A stretch of DNA of 11,868 bases from contig JAAAIG010001040.1 in the NCBI GenBank assembly GCA_015852425.1, positions 1 through 11,868 of the forward strand. The letters run 5' to 3'. Below, in pieces: positions 1 through 10,056 of this stretch. A program made the position numbers and the translations under genes. This stretch comes from Gryganskiella cystojenkinii. Taxonomy: Eukaryota; Mortierellomycota; Mortierellomycetes; Mortierellales; Mortierellaceae. Below the pieces are notes generated by a model. The model was not told the origin of the DNA. It was given only the letters and a program-made list of their open reading frames with translations, and ran no database searches. Position 1 is the first letter of the stretch, and each line of letters starts with the position of its first letter.

Positions 1-368
1 TTGGCCTACTTTATCACGTGATATTATGGACCAGATAAGTATTTGAATCGTCCCATTAAAGTAAAAAAAAACTTAGGTGTACTCCTGTGTGACTGCTATT
101 ATGGACATTAGATTTGGGCGCCTGTTTTCTGATTCCCTGATTTTGATAGTGCGGTTGATCGCAATTTTGGATTTCGATTATCTTTGTGGGAAAGCGTGTC
201 AGTCAGTGTGTGTCCCTGGATGCCGTCAGTGCGTGGAAACATGATAAAAAGGGTATGCTTTTCTCCCCAGTTTCCCCCTTTTCATTCATTCCCTTTGCAT
301 TCAATTCATTTCTTACTCTTGCATCTTCATTCCTTTTTTCACTCTCTACTCTTACCACACGTAATACT
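1..368 (+). promoter_or_regulatory. LYS12 upstream region
   Basis: This is the upstream and 5' leader region of the LYS12 gene. It contains a 12-bp perfect palindrome centred on CACGTG at 12-23, an A-run at 63-70 and a pyrimidine-rich leader from about 260 to 365. I see no convincing TATA box at a usual distance. No upstream ATG gives a recognisable protein. The exact transcription start cannot be read from the sequence. Confidence 0.4.
12..23. promoter_or_regulatory. CACGTG palindrome (bHLH-type site)
   Basis: TATCACGTGATA is a perfect 12-bp palindrome around CACGTG, the core bound by fungal bHLH factors such as Cbf1. It lies about 350 bp upstream of the LYS12 start codon. That it regulates LYS12 is an inference; it could serve a gene to the left of the window instead. 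Confidence 0.4.
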
Positions 369-2066
<1,698 letters not shown>

Positions 2067-2191
2067 AGAGAAAAGAGAGAGGACCAAACTCGAGGAGGGT
2101 CAAACTATCCAGCGGCGATGAGAGAGAGACAGCATCCCTTCTTCTTCTTCGTCAAGCATCCCATTTGCATCGAAACATAGAGCACTTGTAA

Positions 2192-2201
2192 AATAAATAA
2201 A
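2192..2201 (+). terminator. LYS12 poly(A) signal
   Basis: Two overlapping AATAAA hexamers (2192-2197 and 2196-2201) lie 126-135 nt after the LYS12 stop codon and are followed by an A-rich stretch. This is a normal position for a fungal cleavage and polyadenylation signal. Confidence 0.6.
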
Positions 2202-2554
2202 AAAAACAACAAAAGTAATCGACCAGGACGTTCAAGGGCGACCTATGTTGCTGCCAGCACATGCGTCGGTGGTTTTTGTGACCACTCCCGAAACGCAAAC
2301 ATAAGCGCAATGAACCACTTTTGTTGACAATCACAATTTTCAACTGCTAAAGAGAAAGGAAAAAAGAGGTCCAACAGGACAAAAAGCTCCCGCTTCTCCT
2401 CGTCCTCGTACTCACTCTCTCATCAAGAGTTCCGCCACAGTGCCTAGAAGAACAAACAATCAGATGTTTGAGGAAAGCTTCCAGTCGCTCGTTGACTCTA
2501 ACTGAAACGATGTTAGAATTTCTCGAGTGGAAGAGACAACAATGTAGAGAGAGG

Positions 2555-2569
2555 GTGTGTGTGTGTGTG
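2555..2569 (+). repeat. GT microsatellite
   Basis: Seven GT units plus a final G are flanked by purine-rich GAGAG sequence on both sides. It is a simple repeat with no gene assigned around it. Confidence 0.8.
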
Positions 2570-2596
2570 AGAGAAAAGCCTGTTTTCGGAGAAATG

Positions 2597-2631
2597 CCAA
2601 ACCACAAAAACAACTTGCCTTTGTGGTTTGG
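2597..2631. repeat. 12-bp perfect inverted repeat (hairpin)
   Basis: CCAAACCACAAA at 2597-2608 pairs perfectly with TTTGTGGTTTGG at 2620-2631 around an 11-nt loop. Outer TGCC at 2595-2598 could instead pair with GGCA at 2633-2636, using a bulge. It lies in DNA without a recognised gene and is followed on the plus strand by A11, so it is not a typical U-tract terminator on that strand. Confidence 0.7.
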
Positions 2632-4020
2632 TGGCAAAAAAAAAAAGGGTACCTCCTTCCTGCCTGTCCTTAGCCACATGAATTTTTTTCCGTTCTGTTA
2701 CAAAAACCTCCGCAAAACAAGAAACAACAAAACAATGCACGATGGAGTCAAGCACTTGAGCGAGGAAAAAGGAACACAAACAAACACATCATTCTTGCTG
2801 CAGCTATGCATCCCACGACGTCAATAACATGGAGAACAATGGACCGCGAAAGCCGAACAAACAAGAGCTTCAAGCGAAAAAAAAAAATCAAACGGACAGA
2901 AGTAGAGCCAGACCGTTGCCGTGTGCTCTCAACATCTCTCACGGAAATCGATTTTTTTTTTTGTGGTCTCTGTCTGGTCTGCCTTGTTTGGCTCTCAAAC
3001 TTCTGGTCTATTTTTCATAATTTCTCTCCCTCTCTTTTTCTTTTCTCCGCGCCCAGTCCTCTCATCGTCGACAACCTAAACGAATTGAGAGCGGTAAACT
3101 TCCAGAGAGATGAAGCGAAAAGCTGAAAGTATTTTTATCCCCACAAAAGAAAGGAAAAAAAAACTTGTTGAATGACAAGTCCAGACTCTCTACAACATCC
3201 CCTACAATAGACTATCTCGTAGTGGACAATAGTATCAAAGGAAACCTGATTTTTGGTCATTAAGTGCCTGTGATGCGTCGAACGATGACCTATGCCTCAC
3301 AAACCAACTCACATTGAAGCATTGCGCCCATACTGTACGAAGAGTCTAGCTGACTTGTTGTTCCATGCTTCTATTTCCCTCTGCGCCAATTGTCCAAGGA
3401 TACAAAAAAGGAACAATGCTCATAAACAAGTAATTATGCGTGTTATGGAATCATTTGATAACTTGTTCTCCTCTCTGTCTTCAATTGCGTATTTTCTGTG
3501 CAAGGATAGTTTTTTTTCCACCAAGAGTGGAGGGGGCTATTGCTTGGCCCTGCGGTGGCATGGTCGCATAGGTTCCAGGCGAGAACAATTCTACGCATTT
3601 TAAACACGGGCTTATACCTCCCCCATTCACTTCATTCAATTCGCCTCGCAGTTCAGCCACAGTTGGGTTCTGTGAAAAGAACAAAAGAATAGAACAACAG
3701 ATCGAGAGAATACTAAGAAAAACAAGGGCGCATTCCTACAGTGGAGTGGAGATGGGAGAGTGAAAATGAACTGACTTCGAAATAAAAAAAACAAAAATAA
3801 GAAAAAAAGATTGGTCCGACCTTGCAGGTCCAGGCACAGATTCCTTACGCGAGCAAGAAAAGCCAGCTGTCAAACTCAAAGTCCTTTTGCGTTTGATTGG
3901 ACTACATTTAGAGTACTTCTCGCTCTGCAAGTTGTGCTTCAGCATTGGCAACCTCGCGCTCTGTTCACGGAACAGAATAGGCCCTTGAATAGGTCGATCT
4001 TCACTTCACCTTTCGGTCCT

Positions 4021-4858
4021 CCCTTTCGAAGTCCAATTGCGTTATCTTTCATTGCTCTCGTTCCTTTTCCTCTCCCTCTCTTTCTCTATCTTTCTCCCGT
4101 TTTTTTTCTCTCATCTCGTTTGCATTCATCCTTTTTTCTTTTCTCCTTTACCATCTTTTTGCATTCACGTTTTTCTCGGAACTTTTTTCTTCTTTTTACT
4201 CTGTCCAACGTCTAGAACCCTGTTTACATCTTTTCTTTTACTCCATTGAATGCATCCCTAAACCTCCATCTTGTACATTCCTTCTCCCGCTCTTAGTTTT
4301 CCTCTTTTACGAACGAAGCACAGTCATACCTTTCTTTCTTTAAGGACGACCTTTTGCACATAGCCCTTGCTTTTTCTACAGCTCACTTCTACGTCTCCTC
4401 CACTAAATACCCTCCGCCACACCTCCCCTTCTCTCGCAGCCTCCTTCAGGAACAACCCTACTCTTCCGTCTCCTGTCCTCACTAGCGGCATTTTACACCC
4501 CCCTGGGCACATTTTTTTCCAGACCCAACCCAAAAAAGCGAAACCTTCGCGCGTGGCGACTTTTTTCTACAACGTTCAGGAACAAACGTCGCACACCAGA
4601 CAATACCTCTGTCACCTCCACTTCAACGATATCTCCGTTCTCCAGCTTTTTTTTTTTTTTGCCGTCTCCCCTTGCACCCTCCCGCGTATTTGTTCTCTTT
4701 CTCTACTGCTGCTTCGTCGGTGCCTTCTACCAAGACCTTCTCTTTCATATTGACGATCTGCAAGGTCGGTCTTCCTCCGTATCCGGACCAGCTCTACCCC
4801 CTACGGTCCCTCCCTCTCATTTTTTTTTCATATAACCGTTCGATTCACACCACAGACA
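4021..4858 (+). promoter_or_regulatory. Long pyrimidine-rich leader/promoter
   Basis: About 840 nt are strongly biased to C and T on the plus strand, immediately upstream of the membrane-protein start at 4859. The same type of leader, though shorter, precedes the LYS12 and ALO1 starts, so I read it as promoter plus 5' untranslated region. Open frames inside it are low-complexity Ser/Leu/Phe strings and are unlikely to be coding. A 5' UTR intron cannot be excluded. Confidence 0.45.
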
Positions 4859-6042
4859 ATGGGAGGCATTGTATGGAATGAATGGGCACGATTGATGTGT
4901 CTCTCGGCATCTTTCAGTAAGTTTTAGATCGATCTCGTCTACTCGTTGTCGCTAGAATGCAGTGCTTGTCAACTCCCGGAAATACCTCGCAGTTTTTTAT
5001 TGTGGTTGGATTGACAGTTGATATTGATGTTCTTTGTCGATGATCACTTTGTCATCCTCGACCAGTATCCTATTTCCCCACCCACACTTTCGCCCCCATG
5101 CCTCTTTTCTTTCTCACAATTTTATGCTCCTTTCGCCTAGCCCGTATTAACAATATTCATTCCTTTGCGTTTCTAAAATTTTGTAATAGTCATCGTAGTC
5201 GGTGGCATCGTTGGAGTTGTTGAACCCCTGCCAGGTTTTGATGCGCTCCGGTAAGCACACAACGGATAAAAAGAAAGAAGAAATTACACCTCCACAAATG
5301 ATAGCGAACCAGTGAGCCAGCCACGTTTAAAAAAAAAAAAAAAAAAAAAAAAGATGCCGCGGGAGAAAAGCGAGAAGGTGCTCTCTTCGCCGATCTAAAT
5401 TTTCGGACATTGAGCTTGCTTGTGGTGTTACCCTCTGAAACTGTTTCTGTGCTGTGCGACAGTCCAGAACCATGCTTTTCTGGGTTACACGCATTACAAA
5501 CCCCTCCTCCCTCCACCCTCATTCCTCAGCCATTTTCATTCAAATGCTCTCAGAGCAACCGCCAATTTTGATTGCCATCGCTAATCTCTTCTCAATTTCT
5601 CGTTTTTCTAGAAAATTGCCAGGACTCTACGCCTTGCCTGTACCAGTACTACCCACGATCCTCATGTAAAGACCCACCGCTCTCTTTCTTTCTCAGGCGC
5701 TCATCAATCTCAGAAATCGCTCTTCACATTTATGACTACAGACCATTAACCTTTTATTTTTCTTCTTCTCGTCCTCTTTCTTCCAATATTTGAACGTATA
5801 GTATTCTCGGACTCATGGTCGTGGCAATCGAATATCCACTGGTGGCAAAGAGCTATTTCAACAGCCAAGACTCGTATATGTTTCGCGTAGCGTTCTATAT
5901 CCCCCTATGCGTCTTGTCCATCCTGGAGGCGCAAACGGTCAACGGAGGCGTTTACTTGGCGATCGGCACAGTGGCGTACATGAAGGCGATCCGGGTCGAT
6001 TTCTTGAAGCATAACCAATCCTCGTACGGCCGTATGCCATAG
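4859..6042 (+). CDS. Small four-helix membrane protein, conserved fungal type
   Basis: Exons 4859-4916, 5190-5250, 5612-5665 and 5802-6042 join in phase through GTAAGT, GTAAGC and GTAAAG donors to give 137 residues. Residues 1-12 (MGGIVWNEWARL) are a conserved-looking amphipathic start. Four hydrophobic segments follow: about 12-30, 48-67 (joined across intron 3 as PTILIILGLMVVAIEYPL), 84-99 and 102-118; the tail is short and polar. The start and the QTVNGGVYLAIGTVAYMKA end resemble, from memory, the uncharacterised fungal DUF7727-type membrane proteins. No enzyme motif is visible and the function is unknown. Exon 3 is only 54 nt, and its assignment rests on phase, a strong acceptor (tttttctag) and the continuous helix it creates. 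The poly(A) signal is not obvious. Confidence 0.75.
5329..5352 (+). repeat. A24 homopolymer in intron
   Basis: An uninterrupted run of 24 adenines lies inside intron 2 (5251-5611) of the small membrane-protein gene. It may reflect slippage or an old retroposed tail, but I see no flanking element or target-site duplication. Confidence 0.85.
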
Positions 6043-6497
6043 CGGGAACATACCTAATCAAACAAATGACCATCGTCTATCCTCATGACCGCATCATCGA
6101 TCAAGAAACACAACTGCGAGTCTTCGTCCTCCTGTGAAATCTTACTAGACCAGCATATACAACCATATACACGACATTCTTCGACAATTTTCTGATCTTG
6201 TCATTCAGAGAAAACTTCTCTTTTTTTAAAAAAAGCTATTAGAATCCTCCACCTTCTTTCAACGCTTGTACCATAGTCCCTTCCTCCACCATCGTCATTT
6301 ATAAAGTGAGTACCAACTCAGATCATCCCCCAGAAAAAAACATTGACCTCATCGGCTCTGTGCATTGTTCAAAGTTCCCATTGAACGACGGAGCATTTAT
6401 TTGAAAGGGATAATGCCTGTTCGTGTTTTTTGGGAAGTGAGGTCGTTTGTTTCATGTTCAGGTGCCCGTCCGGTCAAAAGAACCGTCGGATTTGGGA
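6043..6497. other. Convergent intergenic region
   Basis: These 455 bp lie between the stop of the plus-strand membrane-protein gene and the stop of the minus-strand LCL2-like gene, so they hold both 3' untranslated regions. A minus-strand AATAAA is present at 6396-6401. No coding frame with recognisable content was found. Confidence 0.6.
6396..6401 (-). terminator. LCL2-like gene poly(A) signal
   Basis: The minus strand reads AATAAA here, 97 nt downstream of the TAA stop at 6498-6500. This is a normal distance for the cleavage signal of that gene. Confidence 0.55.
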
Positions 6498-7359
6498 TTA
6501 CGGGCAGTCATGTCGGTCGCCTCGATGGCAGACATACCAATCGCCAACAAGGCATTTCGTGTCTTGGTAGTAAGGGCAGGGACAGTTCACGGGTTGATCG
6601 ACACAAGTTCGAGTATCCTCACAAAAGTATCCCTTGCATGCTAAAGAAGGCGAGATCGAAAACATCGGGAACAGGACACAACGCGTTAGTCCACACGCGT
6701 TTATATTTCGATCCACGACGTCAATGGTGCGCATACGTAAATGTGATCTAACGAGATTTGATGCAGATACATGCAAATCTTTACATACCTTGAGTTTCAG
6801 CGGATTCTTGTTGTTCCTGTTGCTCCCCTTCATCGTCCTGAGATTGTGACCCTTGACCGAAAAAGTCGTCAAAGGGGGATCGTTGTTCTTGACGCCTCTG
6901 TTGACGTTCCTGTCGGGCTTGATTTTGTACCCGATCGTGTTGTTCCTTTTCCAGCTGTTGGGGGGTATAAATTTCAGACAAGGGTTTTCCGAAGGGCGAA
7001 GCTCCCTTGGACCCTGGTCTTGCTGTTGATGAAGATGATTGTGAGTAAGAAGAGCTAAAGGAAGAGGAAGAAGAGGAGGAGCGGAAGGAGGAGGCGGTGT
7101 TGAGGATCGGTTGAAGAAAGGACCGGATCGGTGAGGAGACTGAGGACGGTGATATTGAGAACTGAACAAGAAGAAGGATGAGAGCAACAAGGATCAAGAA
7201 GGGAAGTCTCGAGGGCGGTTGAGCTGTAGATGGTGCAGATGCATTCGTTGGAGATTTTCTTTGTCGAGACTGCTCTTGTCCTTTGCGGAGGGACGATGTG
7301 TTGGATGAGGTTGTTGTCTTTGTCGAGGTCTTTTCCTGTTCAGAGTCTGCGGCTGGCAT
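6498..7359 (-). CDS. LCL2-like Cys-rich protein with signal anchor
   Basis: Two exons, 7359-6789 and 6640-6498, join GTATGT to TTTAG in phase and give 237 residues. Residues 1-51 are Ser/Thr- and charge-rich, and 52-68 form one hydrophobic helix. Residues 91-112 are nearly all Ser, and 130-190 are Gln/Glu/Arg-rich with PFDDFFGQG at 162-170. Residues 191-237 are a compact domain with eight Cys (192, 197, 203, 210, 212, 220, 228, 236) patterned CKGYFC-TCV-CPCP-KCL-YVC. This ending, preceded by a Gln-rich FFG segment, matches fungal long chronological lifespan protein 2, a small secretory-pathway protein proposed to act in ER-associated degradation. Typical LCL2 is only about 120 residues with an N-terminal signal peptide; here about 50 residues precede the helix, suggesting a type II membrane protein. 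No later Met would give the short form. Confidence 0.75.
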
Positions 7360-7814
7360 GATGAGGATGATGAAGGTATATAAGAGATGAGGCAGGATGA
7401 TGACAATAATGAAATGATGAAAGAGTTGAGCAAGAAAGAAAGGTCCGCAACGTGCTGAGTGATGGAGGGTTCAATGGACGTCAGATGCGTTCTTCCCTTG
7501 ATTTGTGATTAAGGGTGTAGAATCTTTAATTTAATTTGTGACCGTCATTGAGGTCTAAGCCGCCACGATGTTTCAAGAACGGTGTGATGAGACGAAATCA
7601 GACGGGGATTGTGCGACCAAAACCCTTTTTTTTATCTTTCTTTTTCTACTTTCCATCTTTTCTTATTACGTTCTTTGCTCACACACGTCCCCACTTCCCC
7701 ACAACCCCTGCCCCAGCGCTGTTCAGCCACCACATCATCCCTCACTCCCTCCTTCTAACCTTTTCGCTCCGTACTCTCCACCCCCGTATATTCCTTCGGC
7801 CCGTTGTTGTTTTC
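7360..7814. promoter_or_regulatory. Divergent promoter, LCL2-like / ALO1
   Basis: The two start codons point away from each other and are 455 bp apart, so both promoters must fit here. The side near the LCL2-like start (about 7360-7435) is rich in GATGA-type repeats on the plus strand, that is, CT-rich in the direction of that transcript. The ALO1 side (about 7620-7810) is pyrimidine-rich on the plus strand. I see no convincing TATA box. Shared regulation is an inference from geometry. Confidence 0.5.
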
Positions 7815-9941
7815 ATGGATCAGCAACAGGACAAGACTATCGACGTCGAAGGGTCTTTTATCCTGGTTCCAGGGGAGAATATTTCCTTGAATTCCTCTAC
7901 CGCGACTCTCCCCACCACTCCAGCTCACGCCACCAACTTGCAGGATAGCGTCGTCCTCGAAAAGGAGAAATCCAACCTTCAAAAGGAACTCGAGGCTCTC
8001 GCGACCCCGAAAAAGACTTTTGAGAACTGGGCTCGAACCTTCCGATGCGTTCCTGAGCAGTACTATACCCCTTCGACAGAAGACGAGATCATCCAGGTAT
8101 GTAAAACCACACCCATTCAGGAACACTACGGGCCACAAGAAAGATTTTATACGTCGGAACGCCGTCCATACTCCTTGGCGTAAAAGCGACCTGAATGGCT
8201 GTGCGACCTCAATTTAAAAAAAACGGAAGATATCGGCACATATTTCACCCCACAAACACGGACCAGAGACATATTTGCACTCTTGCGACATAATTGCCCC
8301 CTCATGCATCCCATCTTAACTGACAGCGTCTTTTATGATTTTTTCTGCGTTGTTAGATCCTTCGTCTGGCGAAACTCTCTGGCAAACGCGTAAAGGCGAT
8401 CGGAACTGGACATTCACCCTCGGATTTGGCTTGCACGGATGGATTCATGATCAACACGGACAAGCTCGACCGGTACATTCGAGCAGACGAATCCAAATTG
8501 ACGATTACAGTCCAGGCTGGTATGAAGTTGCATCAGTTGCACGAATACCTCCAGTTCCATGAGATGGCGATGAGTAACCTGGGCTCTATCTCGGAGCAGA
8601 GTGTCGCTGGACTGATGTCGACCGCGACCCACGGCACTGGAGCTGAATACCCGTCTTGCTGTGCCGCTGTAAGTAAATGGATGGGATACGGTCGAACATA
8701 CACACTCACAAAAAAGGAACGACGCGCTCAAGGATCCTTGACAAAAAAAAAGAAAAAAGAAAAAATTGTCGCTAATCCAGAAATCGGCTCGTAATTGCTT
8801 GATATCTCACAAAATAGGTCGTCGATTTGACATTGATTACAGCTCAAGGCGAAAAGATCTACTGCTCCAAAACTGAAAACGCCGACATTTTTAACGCCGC
8901 CGTATGTTCCTTGGGATCTCTCGGCATCATCACTTCTATGACCCTGCAATGCGAGCGTGCCTTCCGACTTGAAAACAAACAGGAACCTGCAAAACTCGAC
9001 GATGTCCTTGATAACCTTGATTCGATCATTCATTCGGCGGAGCATGTTCGACTCTGGTGGTACCCTCATACGGATAACGTGGTCGTCTGGCGTGCGGATC
9101 GTACCACGAAACCCATTTCGAAACCTGTGGCCAGTTGGAGAACCTCGACCTGGTTTAGTGTTCATGTCTATCAGGGATTGCTTTATATCTGTAGATTCCT
9201 TCCGAGTTTGATTCCGACCTTGTCCAAGTTCATGTTCTGGGCGACACAGTCAAAACCAATCGAGAGAGTTGATAACAGTGTCGACGTCTTCAATTTCGAT
9301 TGTCTGTTCCCTCAGTATGTGAACGAGTGGTCGATTCCTTGGTCCAAAACTGCAGAAGCCTTGAGAGCGTTGGATCAGTTTATCGAAAATGGTATCGTCA
9401 AGGTTGAGGAGACCGAGGAGGACAAGGAGACGGCTGTCAAGGTTGTCAAGAAGGAATCGGGATTGAAGGTCCATTTCCCGATCGAGATTCGGTTTGTAAA
9501 GAAGGACGATGTCTGGTTGAGCCCTGCCTACAGTGTTGATTCCTGTTATATTGGTATCATCATGTACAGGTAAGATAACTTTGGGATGTTGGTGGTGGCG
9601 GACGAAACTTTGAGGAGGAGATGCATGATCATAGAGATAATCAGAGATCTCACTAAATCATTCCTGCTTTGATGTTATCCTCATCCCTTAGACCCTATGG
9701 AAAGTCAGTGCCGTACAAACGATTCTGGGCGGGATATGAGCAGATCATGACCTCGTTTGGTGGACGCCCTCACTGGGCCAAGGCTCATTCCGTTACGTAC
9801 GAGGCGCTCGAGAAATCATACCCAAAGATGAAGCAATTCTCCGAGATTCGTCAGAAGTTGGATCCCGAAGGAATGTTCTTGAACGATTACCTCCGTCGTC
9901 ATCTTGTTCCTTCTTCCACCTCCTCTGATGCCTCAAACTGA
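7815..9941 (+). CDS. ALO1: D-arabinono-1,4-lactone oxidase
   Basis: This FAD enzyme oxidises D-arabinono-1,4-lactone with O2, releasing H2O2, in the last step of D-erythroascorbate synthesis at the mitochondrial outer membrane. Exons 7815-8096, 8357-8668, 8818-9569 and 9692-9941 are in phase and give 531 residues (yeast about 526). The vanillyl-alcohol-oxidase-type FAD domain starts near residue 65 (FENWARTF). His113 in GTGHSPSD is the expected covalent flavin site, followed by NLGSISEQSVAG and ATHG. The C-terminal ALO domain has VRLWWYPHTDNVVVWR, a hydrophobic stretch GLLYICRFLPSLIPTLSKF, and HWAK at 476-479. About 55 residues more than in yeast precede the FAD domain, with a possible coiled coil at 43-66. 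The frame stays open upstream of 7815, but that part is pyrimidine-rich leader. Confidence 0.92.
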
Positions 9942-10035
9942 ACGACACCGCACGACCGACCCCCCCCCTCCCCCTTCAGTTATTTATGGCTGTCAAACTT
10001 GCCACATCTTAGACCCAAAGAGATTTAGAATAGAA

Positions 10036-10041
10036 AATAAA
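10036..10041 (+). terminator. ALO1 poly(A) signal
   Basis: AATAAA lies 95 nt after the ALO1 stop. Cleavage 10-30 nt further on would fall at or inside the end of the convergent minus-strand coding region, which stops at 10056. Confidence 0.55.
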
Positions 10042-10050
10042 TCAATTACT

Positions 10051-10056
10051 TTTATT
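10051..10056 (-). terminator. Monooxygenase poly(A) signal overlapping its stop
   Basis: The minus strand reads TGAATAAA, so the poly(A) hexamer starts on the last base of the stop codon of the FAD monooxygenase-like gene. The resulting 3' UTR would be only some tens of nucleotides. A second minus-strand hexamer was not found nearby. Confidence 0.45.

Larger units (their letters stand above)
2202..4020. other. Gene-poor stretch, nothing recognised
   Basis: I could not assign any protein or structural RNA here. Open frames are short and unlike known families. The stretch does contain splice-like signals. On the minus strand, strong pyrimidine-tract acceptors precede bases 3670 and 2444, the latter followed 28 nt later by a GTGAGT donor. 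On the plus strand, an acceptor precedes base 3058. It also holds a 12-bp hairpin and a GT repeat. A multi-exon gene with short exons, a non-coding RNA or plain intergenic DNA are all possible; no model I tried gave a family match. Confidence 0.4.

Noticed and set aside
3267..3355. Possible C/D-box snoRNA (GTGATGC near 3270, CTGA near 3350)
   Set aside because: The C box is imperfect and the terminal stem is weak. Such short boxes occur by chance, and no guide match was established.
3540..3620. tRNA-like wording (TGGTCGCATAGG, GGTTCCAGGC)
   Set aside because: No cloverleaf with acceptor, anticodon and T arms could be folded around it.
4367..4753. 128-codon plus-strand frame in the pyrimidine-rich leader
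   Set aside because: Composition is dominated by Ser, Leu, Pro and Phe from the C/T bias. There is no domain, and it ends in a low-complexity Phe run.
5454..5669. Plus-strand frame of 71 codons extending upstream of exon 3 of the membrane gene
   Set aside because: Upstream AG sites at 5462, 5529 and 5553 are out of phase with exon 2, while the strong acceptor before 5612 is in phase and yields a continuous helix. The upstream part is treated as intron.
7548..7814. In-frame N-terminal extension of ALO1
   Set aside because: It translates a pyrimidine-rich leader into Phe/Ser/Pro strings without a Met in a good position. The start at 7815 gives a protein of normal family length.
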